In this document: positions 48,601-52,664 of the stretch, one piece after another
Position numbering within the stretch: position 1 is the first letter of the stretch
Layout of the letters: each line of letters starts with the position of its first letter
Assembly: GCA_949152475.1 (NCBI GenBank)
Contig: OX424569.1
Coordinates: 26,829,950-26,893,949 of the forward strand
Length of the DNA: 64,000 nucleotides
Direction: 5' to 3'
From: Terebella lapidaria
Taxonomy: Eukaryota > Annelida > Polychaeta > Terebellida > Terebellidae
The notes under the pieces: model-generated
Databases searched by the model: none
What the model was told of the DNA's origin: nothing
The model's input: the letters and a program-made list of their open reading frames with translations, nothing else
Translations under genes and position numbers: made by a program

Positions 48601-49972
48601 GCCCCATATCTGATGGAAAGAAAGGTTGTTCCAACGGAACCTAGTGACGTCACTACCCAAGCCACGCCCACCACTGCCAACATGACGTCAGACTACAATG
48701 CAACTGAAACTGAAAGTGTGACGCGTGAGGCAGTGACGACTAGACGGCCTCGGTCGCCTTCGCCCTACGATGGGTTTATCCCCGAGATGTTGGATATCAT
48801 GCTCGACTATCTGGAAGATTATGATGACTATACGATAACGGCAGTGGAAGCTGAAGAGAAAATATCCGCATATGATATCATGATGGAGTATGTAAAAGAT
48901 GGGGTATGTTCAATTAATCATGTTCCGTATATGGGCAGGAAATAATTAACCCTTCCAAAACATATGTTACTCATTTCTGTTTCGAATTTGCCTAGCACAG
49001 ACCACCTGAGTCCAAATAGATACTAGGATCATTCATACCAGAGCACCTGCTTCCATCGACACGGGAAACCTCGATTCTCTTTGACTCTTTTGAGTCTTTC
49101 TGATGTAAAACCTGACTTTGCGAAATTGGCTCGGCTTAGTGGCATACATATATCTTTGATGTCGGTAAAACTGTCTTTTACAGAGAGCAGATGTGGCTGC
49201 AGGTCCGATGACAGTCACGCTCAACAAGGAACGGCATGTGGACTTCACTTACGCCTTCCAGACCTTCCAAGCAACCATCGTCATAGACGCTACACACAAG
49301 AATAACTATGACAGTCTGTACAAGCTTGTGTACCAAGACACGGAGGAAAGAAACCTTCTCAAGTATGGCTGAGATAGACTGGTCAAGTTAACATTTGAAT
49401 AATTTCAATAACGCTTGTCAGTGTGCATTCATCTACTAGTAACTTCTTTTATTTGTTTGGTAAAGTTTGTTTTCAGCATTGCTACATGATATACGAATGG
49501 CATATGAAAAATAATACATGTACACAGGTATGCTGTGAGGAAGGACGGTGCCATTCACAAATTCCTCCAGAACTCAGATGAGCCAATCCACAGAGATATG
49601 ATCAAATATTTCCGGAAAAACCCGAACGCCCTCAAAGCGAATGACAATGACGGAATATGGATGGTTCGGACGGGCAACACGGCCTACATCATGGAAGGGT
49701 CCTATGCCGCTTGGGTGATCGGTCAACCACCTTGTGAACTGGTTGGAGTTCCAGCCGGGTTCTTCGCGAGACAGTACGCATTTGCAGTTGCGCAAGGTTC
49801 CATGCTGCGAGATAAACTCAACATTGCAATTATCGAAGTTAAAAGCGATGGATCCTACCAGGCAGTGGCTAATAAATGGTTGTACCCCAGCGAATGTGAT
49901 AGTGGAACTTGGAAAGTGGGATATTCCCTGGCTAGCTTAGTTCTCAGTGTCATACTTGCCCTGAGTTTTTAA
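21611..49972 (+). CDS. Pore-less iGluR ligand-binding-domain protein, probably GPI-anchored
   Basis: Proposed four-exon gene: 21611-21698, 48692-48903, 49184-49362, 49528-49972, giving 307 residues. Residues 1-22 are a signal peptide and 23-54 a Ser/Thr-rich linker with two NxT sites. Residues 55-134 match the S1 half of an ionotropic glutamate receptor ligand-binding domain, and ~142-283 the S2 half. In real receptors S1 and S2 are separated by the channel (M1, pore loop, M2, M3). Here only about eight residues intervene, inside a single exon, so no missing exon can restore the pore. Ligand-site residues by alignment: Pro108 and Thr110 kept, the carboxylate-binding Arg is Lys115, the Ser-Thr pair is Ala168-Ile169, Glu216 kept. 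The S2 disulfide pair Cys229/Cys283 is kept. The C-terminus is D-S-G, a short spacer and a hydrophobic tail, as in a GPI-attachment signal. Linking exon 1 to the rest across 27 kb is inferred from matching phase (1) and content; exons 2-4 are firm. Confidence 0.75.
21699..24074. other. First part of the long intron
   Basis: No supported exon. A 127-codon frame at 23075-23458 has no recognisable domain or splice context and is treated as chance. The stretch ends in an ATT microsatellite that received the element 1 insertion. Confidence 0.5.
24040..24078. repeat. (ATT)n microsatellite, insertion target
   Basis: ATT units immediately left of element 1. The right flank starts TTATTATG, so the element inserted inside this tract, duplicating TTAT (24075-24078 and 46049-46052). 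Confidence 0.85.
24079..24812 (-). repeat. Element 1 LTR (3' LTR)
   Basis: 734 bp with TG..CA ends. By eye it matches 45315-46048 at a constant offset of 21236. A TATA-like stretch (ATATATAATC in minus reading) lies near 24306-24318. The LTR carries five GGGYCG words, at about 24119, 24209, 24393, 24617 and 24640. Confidence 0.93.
24813..25316 (-). other. Element 1 3' untranslated region and purine tract
   Basis: Non-coding region between the third ORF and the 3' LTR. In the element's orientation the bases adjoining the LTR are GAAGGGGTGTTA, a candidate polypurine tract for plus-strand priming. The rest is A-rich and C-rich without features I can name. Confidence 0.6.
25317..28115 (-). CDS. 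Element 1 third ORF: zinc-finger-like, coiled-coil protein
   Basis: ATG at 28115, 932 codons, uninterrupted. It has an acidic, Asp-rich N-terminus, then a basic Ser-rich tract with K-K-K-H. A C-P-F-C motif lies at about residue 286, followed ~35 residues later by a Leu-x-x-His-x4-His helix typical of a C2H2 finger with a long insertion. A second Cys...His-rich segment follows at once (C-P-A-R-D-G-F, then H..H). The middle (about 480-680) is Thr/Pro/Ser-rich and disordered, and the C-terminal third ends in a predicted coiled coil (L-x-D-R-V-D-N-L-Q-Q-E-N). No signal peptide or transmembrane segment is present, so it is not an envelope protein. The gene sits where envelope or accessory genes sit, downstream of integrase. 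Element 2 has a smaller ORF of similar plan at the same place. A DNA- or RNA-binding accessory role is inference. Confidence 0.8.
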   Translation of the reverse strand: MADKPGDDRESSDPGDNRPRTVKLDGDNITVQVIDTGDESDHPIVVPDNEVSSGPDSQPEQRDPVTLSDTASGSEKGARPKTARSKLAQRGERHTPSPTPDDIFNIDPERFRRLEEGGSIVQRAIEARQAAQEAQRVATASRQPDPANQVIAPIAPAPTSPASGSAVARPAASRSPNKRTYTSFKKKHGAGARSTSSSSSRSSGGSAITAPTSTFRRQVAELMELVPPPVTPYGTRPIDWNKVPLSKRNRSAGYGHIHNFDEQSTLSEGNLLTLAPLQRGDGRFECPFCIGEEEGAGERQWSSVPRRGPFRTAQSLDAHVLAYHFPFLRYFVCPARDGFRTLAQEEMFRHLSQATPQHVTSFPFYQEGRLSASGPMLVRFALRCRVDMQPNPNYRPPRVPANIPIFRRDVNTVLTFGIWHMAPELFEQYPPNSAPEVQQVLRRLEYNRASTPADEIRLTRMVSDIETMNTRVRIRRPSTIFFVRPINYQTTSVSTAEEVPTTTAGVSASAVVTTASFATVVSPATTRPVTTVTSSTPSRARPSDIIPRRMVVERPTASNVTDYRVREGLVPPPEEYPPLPSRPLNTTPVSSSTGKETPEPKSPVEDRPPPLREIAPGSPVRATPTPFSTPESSPEPSRRMVEPVPLPPYLTEEVEPLRSVPTRGTDRDRPRLQVDDPEQLESLHRDLDERLPLHGSGEFAADFQFLRQHGRRLATRSLPGLQALPGQNPDLTDFLRDEDAQRLPNYLGFHEDFWTARLEQAAHNADPLLLPSEPEEHLPTLSLARADDLAHQYLRLIRREYLSALDHHIRQAEYNGLSVGFGMGALHERHQPTFPDALSEENLRLRVRVTQLEDRVDNLQQENARLQAASTPTTPEATAPTTPSTPTIPGELLATIVSILPRLPPDEQLQLMRQASPAAPPPPASRREREDK
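28116..29563 (-). promoter_or_regulatory. Element 1 non-coding region before the third ORF
   Basis: About 1.45 kb between the pol stop and the third ORF, unusually long for a retrotransposon and without a usable frame. It contains at least eight GGGYCG words. A perfect 11-bp inverted repeat (AACTAGGCTGG at 28157-28167, CCAGCCTAGTT at 28196-28206) lies just upstream of the ORF. A TATA-like stretch (TATACATATA in minus reading) lies near 28471-28483. By analogy with element 2 this may hold an internal promoter; that is inference. Confidence 0.5.
29654..29880 (+). promoter_or_regulatory. TTCGCGGAAG motif array in the LTR
   Basis: Eight exact TTCGCGGA cores plus about six one- or two-base variants (ATTGCGGAAG, CAGCGGAAG and similar) in ~227 bp, mostly 15 bp apart, all in the same orientation. 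It includes an internal duplication of a ~59-bp segment. It ends about 25 bp before a TATA box, the position of an upstream activating array. The identical array is at 39696-39922 in the 3' LTR. Confidence 0.85.
29902..29908 (+). promoter_or_regulatory. LTR TATA box
   Basis: CTATATAAGG follows the motif array directly, consistent with the promoter of the genomic RNA. The second TATA box of the element, at 38362, has the same CTATATAAG core. Confidence 0.8.
30467..30530 (+). other. Element 2 leader and primer-binding site
   Basis: The 64 nt between the LTR and the gag ATG start ACTTGGTGCACGTGACCAGG. The TGGTGC..CGTGAC part resembles the complement of a tRNA-His 3' end, though with mismatches. 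Element 1's leader is also 64 nt and shares GACCAGGATC at the same place. Confidence 0.6.
30531..33068 (+). CDS. gag: Element 2 Gag
   Basis: 845 codons from ATG 30531. The first ~530 residues are low-complexity Arg/Ser/Glu-rich sequence largely made by TTCGCGGAAG copies (30589-31840) read in different frames, giving S-R-K, F-A-E and V-R-G words. From about residue 535 (L-T-P-D-K-F-D-G) comes a typical Ty3 capsid-like domain. One CCHC zinc knuckle, C-W-Y-C-G-K-P-G-H-R-K-Y-Q-C, lies at about 798-811 and would bind the RNA. The end, ..N-Q-TAG, overlaps the pol frame by 40 nt. Gag forms the particle that packages the RNA for reverse transcription. Confidence 0.92.
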   Translation: MSGENDETAPGKTGGEEEDSSRTASLADEEDSGSRKPTFAEEGDDRSRKTFAEDDRSRKTFADDNRSRKTTLAEEADDRSRKTTFAEDDRSRKSSFTARGRRDVSTSEEQPGRSRPSMGQSTSQQRPRSQTPDNRFLFRHDSGWQHDRDRERSTYLESVRRGPEFRRVLGPEYVNLDGEDGEIWARRDRLQLPEQSPSVAPPENAALRRLWDQSQQQSGATGKRSGVMSRQTGVTGGRVTWAPTQESSSRGRGLFAEENIRGREAFFGDRDACSRGSFVDERARGRGGVFGDEDACDRGGPFADDHVRGRGRLAEESVRGREESSPRRRLDERSDPGDQSSFPVFQNRRGRPFADEPVRGRLAEDGVRGRASFVEGRLRDILADEPVRGRLAEDGVRGRGLFAEELLRELLAEESVRGRFAEDSVRGGFAEDSVRGRGRSSPSRQPRQPASWRNPASISVTQGGRRQHPFSSSGDEGPSSDGGTDSSHGYPGRGRRPPRRGPPLHRRSPRPRRRQEDSSSEDSTAWNQNGRRNRKMLTPDKFDGTSIEWPVYRAHFDVIAEVNGWSKREQGVYLAGSLTGEARRMLTSLSPADRRDIDVLTDKLTLRFDPDCQEESYKATLGQRTRRKAETPQQYGYELQRLAGRGYPDLNSAAQEAIALDHFWKGHPDGDMKVMALMRKMKTMEEAIAFVTQYECVKPKPGKPVMSIESEDSEPALGRVLQLLKNQQGGEITTSGQQSNQPNVAGLPRLPYFKGLFESQDRKLDRLIELCEQVLSIKPRAATAENKGPSARPGPDDCWYCGKPGHRKYQCPDRPPPRTKEERLSRLIEEIGERNSLTDEVSENQ
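30589..31840 (+). repeat. TTCGCGGAAG motif cluster inside gag
   Basis: About 26 exact TTCGCGGA cores plus several variants (CTCGCGGAAG, TTGGCGGAAG, TTTGCGGAAG), all in the sense orientation. They are concentrated in two groups (30589-30810 and 31287-31840). Copies occur in all three codon phases, so the DNA or RNA motif rather than a peptide is what repeats. Confidence 0.88.
33029..38164 (+). CDS. pol: Element 2 Pol: protease, RT, RNase H, integrase
   Basis: The frame is open from 33029, is -1 relative to gag, and has its first ATG at 33092. Residues counted from that ATG. A 3 x 18-residue repeat lies at about 75-128. Aspartic protease has D-T-G-A-S at ~269. Reverse transcriptase has Y-L-D-D at ~743. 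RNase H starts with D-T-D-A-S-G at ~890. A ~230-residue spacer contains a hydrophobic stretch (~1137-1165). Integrase has an H..H / C-x2-C zinc finger (~1310-1350), catalytic Asp ~1378, Asp ~1437 and Glu ~1472, and a W-T-G-P-Y module near the end. No chromodomain follows. All catalytic motifs are present and no stop or shift is seen. Expression probably needs a -1 ribosomal frameshift in the 40-nt overlap. Confidence 0.96.
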   Translation, partial: AEQFDRRGVGKPVGLIPAPNRMGHWQVCARLHRREARRRREEHIARGEFLVSQIFNRFFRCASEVTGWAQEELEDRILDYLEGKPVNTDGSANVQQTDGAVERLMPRGDVKEMQTDGAVERLMTRGDVDEMQTDGAVERLGTHGDINEVSASSKENQQVTTLRLEAAKQQGPPYATEPQAAVKEETEGRWSGMTKGPAQQLLLVDDSLLIRSGGSEGSDSLKTDREDQGGASLWVDDSVLIQGGVPEESGSSLKIDRNGQVVSLSAGARGTLAWYAACHVMGKATRMLVDTGASSTVLDECLFDQMDDEHKAMIRQTRIRLRAATGDYLQVQGEMTVQLLLGTRLVSADVLVAKLGIPGVLGLDVLQQIGGQLDLRKGEWQVGDTTVVMSSGHEGAVYTLVTEETVVLPPFSEMMVDLKLTGSEGGVPKAGLVQSAREPLEDDPLVVGRALVRPRGRLVPVVLLNAGAGACTVLMGTILAELHGIEAVIDLGFRPDGGKTTQNEPKREQWYREESGREHEPLTPNSTKWRNRTPEQPETRVHAMHAESSTKTPECPEHLEPLLEGMHPNLTEKEVEVVSDLLRRHQQVFMGPDGRLGRTSLAKHVIDTGDHPPIKQPLRRAPYYQQELIEDEVDKMLKADVVEPSDSPWSSPIVLVKKKDGALRFCVDYRRLNDVTRKDAYPLPRVDESFDTLSGGRYFSTLDLASGYWQVEMDDRDKEKTAFTTRSGLYQFKVMPFGLATAPATFERLMELALRGLQWKRCLIYLDDVVCLGKTFQEAVDNLEDVFRRLQAAGLKLKPAKCELFRQQVNFLGHVVSDRGIQCDPAKVEAVTKMVPPTTLTELRSFLGFVGYYRRFIPDFATRAGPLNHLLKKEVNYHWSEAHQQAFEALRQPLTEHPLLVYPDMDQEFILDTDASGYGVGGVLSQVQDGRERVIAYASRTLRDTQRNYCTTKRELLAVVSMIHHFRHFLWGRAFLLRTDHASLKWLLNFRDAEGMIARWAARIASYAFRCEVRPGVQHGNADGMSRCRQCRRPDCPAPRHTTRPEGEEEACPTQEECPLPLEDLSDEDLLPPISGEGWSPGGPQVNILREVPVEPWTEDYYCGDGVGIFQIWEVRCQEDPRTTTQPTEECLPDRSPPQTEEGARSVCRTLHQLRPSAWVWFLLMMLLALHGLGPEVVAGAAIGATADVWMRCREEPFLDPCPNPVLRDPDKQMLAVTRAMATGGRRNPMEGAPEAQVLNGYSQEDLVTLQRADPEVGGILGWKNIFTERPAWPEVRTKSQQMKTLWQQWDQLELRDGLLYRRYQAACQNAPIHQLVVPQVLRRAVMKEVHTGKLMSHQGITKTVHRLKARMYWPGMTKDVERWCRECLKCSGRKPRPGPKYHPMGNLPVGDRLERVAMDILEPGTITNSGNRYILVVGDYFTKWTEAYALPNHEAQTVADVFVTEFVCRLGMPAKIHTDQGREFESKLFLEMIKILGGEKTRTTPYHAKSDGMVERFNRTLLNLLAVVVDENHDDWDDHLPYVMATYRTSVHESTGCTPFRMMMGREATTPLDLRYRTKPDDLGGPVPECASEYVEWVKEATIQAHETARECLKTATVRQKRHHDIKSAARHFPVGTWVMYWYPPKARPKLGLGWTGPYLVVKSHLGWMVSIQDRPGGKIKDVHIDNIKRCWFTPETDAWIPNPDDVTPVRTPSDDEGRVENSGNAVQTM
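33314..33475 (+). repeat. Triple 54-bp in-frame repeat in pol
   Basis: Three tandem 54-bp units encode near-identical 18-residue segments beginning Q-T-D-G-A-V-E-R-L, in the pol region before protease. The function is unknown. It sits where other retroelements have a frameshift-linked leader of pol. Confidence 0.9.
38179..38294 (+). promoter_or_regulatory. TTCGCGGAAG array upstream of the third ORF
   Basis: Eight exact GTTCGCGGAAG copies in 116 bp, at 15-bp spacing (one gap is 14). They start 15 bp after the pol stop and lie about 70 bp before a TATA box. This matches the LTR layout (array then CTATATAAG) and points to a second, internal promoter controlled by the same factor. Confidence 0.88.
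38362..38368 (+). promoter_or_regulatory. Internal TATA box for the third ORF
   Basis: CTATATAAGC lies 42 bp upstream of the third-ORF ATG at 38404. A start of transcription ~30 bp downstream would leave a leader of only about a dozen nucleotides. The match to the LTR TATA core supports independent transcription of the third ORF. Confidence 0.75.
38404..39492 (+). CDS. Element 2 third ORF: two C2H2 zinc fingers and coiled coil
   Basis: 362 codons. It has an acidic start (D-E-D-F-G-D-V-P-D), then an Arg/Ser-rich basic tract (~40-70) suited to nuclear import. Two zinc fingers follow: C-x2-C-x11-H-x4-H from residue 81 and a canonical C-x2-C-x12-H-x3-H from residue 110. A long acidic, Pro/Ser/Glu-rich disordered stretch (~150-235) looks like an activation domain. 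A C-terminal coiled coil (~260-350) suggests dimerisation. No signal peptide or membrane segment is present, so it is not an envelope gene. It sits behind its own motif array and TATA box. The domain set is that of a small transcription factor. I infer that it binds the TTCGCGGAAG repeats of its own element; binding itself is not shown by the sequence. Confidence 0.88.
   Translation: MNTPTLQIIEIPAFADEDFGDVPDFDLADFLPLEVDKMSDPPTKPDRKRERSRSRERREEPRGGRRSPARKLSTERGRRWCGPCRIHVTASNFSRHVATKHTQKEGRHLCKMCSQRFARRADRDRHETSHASGNTLKPGRRRTTTDTPVSDPRDGPTTVSAPELKTVSFAASGTTSSTPSSPREDAPRSEDAPDPEDDPPNSEEEPESQQERREAESPEAPTPEDDGPPVPRDSAPTYKPLDLSWYLKPVPEEEDQLRPYVEGLGRAVTAGEKALEDLASTIAMGRRHLTQAEARLQAKEEQRQLEAEVLQLRGEASQREKSHRKELRAHVRETKLLREQLRAYTDTRDRLAETSESEVDRQ
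39493..39612 (+). other. Element 2 3' untranslated region and purine tract
   Basis: A strongly purine-rich 120 bp (GAAGGAGGAAGAAGAGAAAA and similar) ends in AGAAAGGGTGGAGT directly against the 3' LTR, the expected place of the polypurine tract. Confidence 0.75.
39613..40508 (+). repeat. Element 2 3' LTR
   Basis: 896 bp, apparently identical to the 5' LTR, with the motif array at 39696-39922 and TATA box at 39944. It is followed by the TCTG target duplication and then element 1 sequence. Confidence 0.95.
40494..42716 (-). CDS. pol: Element 1 Pol reduced to integrase
   Basis: The frame is open from 42716 on the minus strand, -1 relative to gag, overlapping its last 43 nt. After a ~110-residue Thr/Pro/Gln-rich lead with a C-T-K-C motif comes an integrase. 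It has an H..H..C-x2-C finger (around 41990-41820), catalytic D-I-L Asp (~41738), S-D-Q-G Asp (~41555), V-E-R-F Glu (~41450) and a W-T-G-P-W module. A basic Ser/Arg-rich tail (R-H-R-Q-R-K-R-S-H-R) follows. There is no protease D-T/S-G, no RT Y-x-D-D and no RNase H between gag and integrase; only ~150 bp separate them. The C-T-K-C and following linker resemble the region after RNase H in other Ty3 elements, so a deletion removed the enzymes while keeping the frame. The last four codons (C-D-V-W) and the stop come from the inserted element 2 LTR. Before the insertion the frame ended at TAA (29566-29564). Confidence 0.88.
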   Translation of the reverse strand, partial: TGPTNTSDPVVKPVGEGAEEQGPSRQQDNVPRSTSAVVTTTVPVTTPITTPQPAQPTPQLLEGVCTKCQAPTPKPASFHEGVSAPRPQRPPHGNRRPEGVLPPTDPETSSGKPLVRRITVVPAKTRADLLDSDSIMSPVLRLPRLISARQVVRVRALDATLDGQKWLSDYSTQDIVAAQQADPSVGKVRQWILAGTKPDSREVARQGEEVKTLVSRWNLLALQDGVLVRHIKPDPAGRPVVQTVLPVALRTQVLHQLHDLKIVGHLGIQRTIERVRRRFYWPGLALDVARWCARCPQCVTRKGKPAPKRSPLTQLPTGAPFDRIAMDILDTHKVTGRGYRYVLVVSDYFTKYTDAFPLRRHTAKNVADTLVNRWIVYHGVPKAVHSDQGTEFESSLFRHVVRLLGAKKIRTTPYRPQSDGQVERFNRTLLNMLSAFVSDRANDWDLHLPYVLMAYRTSVHSSTGCTPHLMVYGHECNLPVDLMFPTYDPEPLPPCGPEYVEYLRQAIRTAHGFAQDHLEKAAIRQKMGYDAHAKPRPQFQPGELVRYYYLPLTQNNKFARPWTGPWRIIDRVTEVDYRIALVSNPRNTRVVHLDVLKPYEGDNQAAHIYSDPVRPTSSSSKSDPEQSPDPMGLLKEFYYPWEVTVQDRHTDSDQTAESDSQTTQDRQSRSPTSSGSSRHRQRKRSHRSSSDTPKPARKTRRQKPVVSSDPETSEATPPPARPNRPRRNARRPARYRCDVW
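42674..45250 (-). CDS. gag: Element 1 Gag
   Basis: ATG at 45250, 858 codons, intact. It has a long disordered Thr/Pro/Ser-rich N-terminal half including a Gly/Tyr/Pro-rich stretch (V-G-Y-x-x-P repeats). A Ty3 capsid-like domain follows in the second half (M-A-Q-W-R-A-T-F-K-E-G-N-L-T-Q-Y and onward, with W-G-E-F-R-R-Q-L-L-E-G-W). One CCHC knuckle, C-F-F-C-K-K-P-G-H-R-W-M-R-C, lies near the C-terminus. The last codons ..N-Q-TAG and surrounding bases match element 2's gag end. It differs greatly from element 2 Gag outside the capsid and knuckle. Confidence 0.92.
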   Translation of the reverse strand: MALAPGASRGEPLDPTDDEVTINPNSAFRPSGPRSVAMSDTVPLSQEQQPSGLFDSIGDHSSLRSFSPPTDLVQEFLDEDPLDPSHTVSDILRAHARAYSATPARATQKSDFADRNYTRSRQRASVDCDIDPEQLAVDVRPVTIDTSMVTHPPSNSRIRQWVCQSDNVPESTPPNAYSANRPLAPSMTPRQHGPAPEMYSRIPTEPTVVEYTRPSQTGATSEDILMTTATRIATPLRQQRPSDTTAEPRATMRQARPRQAPSTSSRRPCDPDTPTSDTRAPAPTTHRPSPTTGEQPRFDPSQDQVVSAPAESVVQKIGPPISQSVGNTNGYGVPPVGYPGATSGVPNGVAVGYYSPHVGYANPPPGYGGVPSVIADTGYHGTQPGLVYHGVCPDGSVYRYPPPAVFPPSVGIPWVTPPYSQPAPAAQAPHDPSHTTAPPAASLAVSATTAPTAPANATPIGPDTTAPATSAVPTPTATTATTPVAVSVDTPTPQRLTSEPQTLATAKMAQWRATFKEGNLTQYVRSFEQFAAAFTYSDLNKTTTFRSTLRGRAEALALNIPVATPWGEFRRQLLEGWEPEPRRQSKRDDFPFLKRERKEDAEHYMERLQALAEQVFDDVTPTSRQRTVIAQFVNGQPDPIADKLCALTFNSYSEALTAVLKVESRQQRTARDRHRGTRRADISASGYAEDDPVNEELSCAMGQVTQGETLTPEQIAAYYDPADSGTTGLQGCDEHSVPTSSREWVAEAFQCVLSDENGLCEETAIFSVLRTTAPMKGDRPPQPGRPMVCFFCKKPGHRWMRCFRLKDVLVRNGMKPLAFRPNGPGTDRRTAQVLSVPNQTGNQTKPAPPTPPTPSSNQ
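45251..45314 (-). other. Element 1 leader and primer-binding site
   Basis: The 64 nt between the 5' LTR and gag read, in element orientation, TTGGCGCCGTTCGACCAGG and onward. The TGGCGCC start is a usual tRNA-primer complement form. The downstream GACCAGGATC is shared with element 2's leader, which is also 64 nt. Confidence 0.6.
45315..46048 (-). repeat. Element 1 LTR (5' LTR)
   Basis: 734 bp, apparently identical to 24079-24812, followed by the TTAT target duplication at 46049-46052. Confidence 0.93.
46053..48691. other. Last part of the long intron
   Basis: No supported exon or repeat beyond a short duplicated word (AAATACAATCATGAATGAC near 46130 and 46440). The frame of exon 2 stays open upstream to about 48560, so a longer exon 2 with another acceptor cannot be excluded. 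Only the acceptor at 48690-48691 has the phase to join exon 1. Confidence 0.5.
48692..48903 (+). CDS. iGluR-like gene exon 2 (linker and start of S1)
   Basis: Acceptor GACGTCAG, donor GGG|GTATGT, phase 1 in and phase 0 out. It encodes a Thr/Ser-rich linker with an N-A-T glycosylation site, then Y-D-G-F-I-P-E-M-L-D-I, which matches the YxGFxxDLL start of receptor S1 domains. It ends at D-I-M-M-E-Y-V-K-D-G, equal to the NGMVxELxxG helix of receptors. Confidence 0.85.
49184..49362 (+). CDS. iGluR-like gene exon 3 (end of S1 fused to start of S2)
   Basis: Acceptor TCTTTTACAG, donor CTCAA|GTATGG, phase 0 in and phase 2 out. It opens R-A-D-V-A-A-G-P-M-T-V-T-L, the conserved ADxAVAPLTIT segment, with V-D-F-T-Y-A-F for the VIDFSKPF motif. 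After only about eight residues it continues as the first helix of S2. The channel segment is absent within this one exon. Confidence 0.9.
49528..49972 (+). CDS. iGluR-like gene exon 4 (S2 and C-terminal anchor)
   Basis: Acceptor GTACACAG; the first base completes a Lys codon. It encodes Y-A-V-R-K-D-G-A, matching YGTVxxGS, then the rest of S2 including M-E-G (ligand-binding Glu kept) and the Cys pair. It ends in a hydrophobic tail of ~17 residues after D-S-G-T-W-K-V-G, with no cytoplasmic residues. An AATAAA overlaps the stop (49971-49976) and another lies at 50098-50103. Confidence 0.9.
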
Positions 49973-51899
49973 TAAATATCAAGTTATAAATTCAGTATGA
50001 TACAGTAACATGAGTATAACTATTAAGATGTCTTATACTTCATTGTTATAAATTCTCAAACATTCTTCCAAGCAGGGATTCATCTACAGCTTTTAAAAAT
50101 AAAGATGTTGAATTATTGGATGCTTTGCGAAATAGTGCACACAATATCATTGCACACGTGTACATGTATTACGGCAACCAGAACTATATTATATGTCATT
50201 GGTTATCCTGAGTATGTTTTGTGTAAATAGATAACAAAATAACTTAATAGTGAAGAATGAATTCCAAGTGGAGAATATAGAAACCACATTGTACACATAT
50301 CATGAAGGATATTCCAATGTTTTTTTTTCTGTGTATATGCTATAAGTAACTGTGTATGTTTTCTAATTCCCGTGTTTCAATTTATATAAAACACTTCTAG
50401 GTATGACCTATAGGCCTACAGTATCTGCAGAAACGTTCATTGTCTCGTGTTTTTCAGGTTGAATCGAGAAATACGTGAATTCCATGCTAATCATTTGTAC
50501 TTCGACTTGTCACTTGGACCTGACAATTGTCTTCCTTCGCTCTTCTTTCAGCAGAAATATTTACACGTAGTTTCTGTTGGCAGATGTCAACCGTCAAGGT
50601 CCGTGAATTTAAGCAAGGTGTCCATTTATCTTACGCCTATATAAATGGAACTGTAATGGGACAGAGTAAAGTTTAGTCAAAAGTTACAATGACATATCGG
50701 TATTTCAATCTTGACCGTACTATGACCTATTTAGTCATAAATCAGTATAACATATCCAAACAGGAAATCGAGGTGTAAGAGTGACGAGATTGAGTAATTT
50801 CAGTAATTGTAATACACTATTTCGGTTTCAATGTACACTCACATGTAATTGGGGTGTCTTGGAGGAGTAGGGTCAAGCATCAATGAATTTGGGTTTCTCA
50901 TAACCCACCAGCAATACCATAGCCCGCGTCACTTCCAACGAAGGAGAAAACGAGAACATGCTATGCAATCTTCGATGTGACTACTATGCTGTTGTTGTAT
51001 TTTAGGGTATATTTTTTCCGAGACAGTATATAGAAGTGATTAGATTAGTTGTTAGGTTCGTTGCAGTTTTGGAGTTCCAGCTAACACAGTATAGGTGTGT
51101 GTACATAATTCCTCTCATTAAAGGTTGTGAGTGTACGCTTGTGTAAGTATAGTATGTGTTTCCGTCTGTTAATAAAACGCCACGCTGATATACTTGCTTT
51201 ATTCCATAACAAACACGGGACACGTGAATGGTTGATACCATATTTATATATGATTACAACACTAATGCAAGTCAATTCAACAAGTTACCAACTTCACGAG
51301 ATATATGTGATCAAAATAATCAATAATAAAATAAAATAATCAATAATCAAAATCACACCAAAAACAAGTTCGTTCCATATCATTTCAATAATGTATCTAT
51401 TTGCAAGAAATTTTGACGAAGAAATGTCATCATAACTTCACCTATGCTAGTACAATATTGCACAACATCACAAGGACAGTGTTGATTGATCATAAAATTC
51501 AAGACAAAGTTCGGTTCATAGTGACGACAAGCCAAGAAATAAATGGAGTAACTGTGAATTGACAGATTCTAAGTTTCTTGATCGTATTTCATGTAACATA
51601 TCCACCATATAGAGTTGTAAACGTGTTTGCAGCTGGAATCAACCATTAGCTTGTCGAATTGTCATATTTTAATTACAAACAGACATCATGCATTCATACT
51701 ATACTTATTTATAATAAAAGTCAAACAAAAATTCATGTGATATATTTCACAATTGAAAACAAATTGATCCATTGATCGACATGAGGTGACAATTTCCATT
51801 CGTGCATGATGCGCGATTGGCGTCTAAAAGCAATATATGGTTTACTCCTGTTATGCTGTTCAGATTATGCCGATTATGAACCTGTCATCAAACCATTTT
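49973..51899. other. Intergenic region after the iGluR-like gene
   Basis: Contains likely polyadenylation signals close to the stop. I see no supported gene; a 65-codon frame at 50447 has no recognisable feature. Confidence 0.5.
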
Positions 51900-52664
51900 A
51901 GATGACGGTGTACGTGTGTGCCTATATCAAAGTATAACCTACAGTTGTGGATTCGAGGCATGAGGGGTTGGCATCGCTGAATTACAATTTCTGAAAACGC
52001 CTTCTGCCAATTTACCCAAGGTATTGTTTGACCACCATGGCATTTGGTGTGCTCCAATACCACTTCGATTTGATTCGGGTACTGCATATACTAGAAGTCA
52101 GGTCATGACTGGAGAACCAATCCCTCCATCCTGATATATGTAAGACGTACGAGTTCAGCCAGTCGAGGTCTAGATATAATCTTGATGTGTGTGTGGATGA
52201 GATCGAGCTTGCCAAGTGCCTTTGTCGCGGAAGTGTCTTGATTTCCTGATTCCCAATCCTTAGGGAGTAAAAGTTGGTACTGCCAAAGTCAGGGAAATGT
52301 GTGAGCTGATTTTGATCCAGCCAGAGGATCTCAAATTTGACGAGTTGTGTAAGTCGATGAGGTGGAATATGACGTATTCTGTTATAGGTTAGGTATACTA
52401 AAGTTGCACCAACGTTCTCCAAATTTTGAATTTCATCCAGAAGATTCCTGGATAGCATACGTCTCCTCAAGGCTGGGAAAATGTCGAATTGGTCCATCTT
52501 TGCAATAAGATTATTTTGAACTTCGATTACTGTGACATCATTTGATATTTGTGGAACAGCAGCTAGATTGTGTCCAATACGTCTGAACTCCCTGCACTGG
52601 GTCAACCCCACACAGAGAAACCAACTAATACACTCGTAATACGAACTTTCGTGATGGAGTGCAT
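51900..52664 (-). pseudogene. Leucine-rich-repeat protein pseudogene
   Basis: Minus strand. ATG at 52664 begins a short signal-like frame that hits TGA after 20 codons. The adjoining frame (52611-52012) carries clear LRR units, e.g. L-V-Y-L-T-Y-N-R-I-R-H-I-P and L-W-L-D-Q-N-Q-L-T-H-F-P, with Cys-Arg-Glu-Phe at the start like an LRR N-cap. Near 52220 the repeat pattern moves to another frame (L-G-K-L-D-L-I-H-T-H-I-K-I-I). At least two frameshifts, and stops soon after, make this a relic. Extracellular LRR proteins of this type often act in adhesion or immunity, but this copy cannot. Confidence 0.65.
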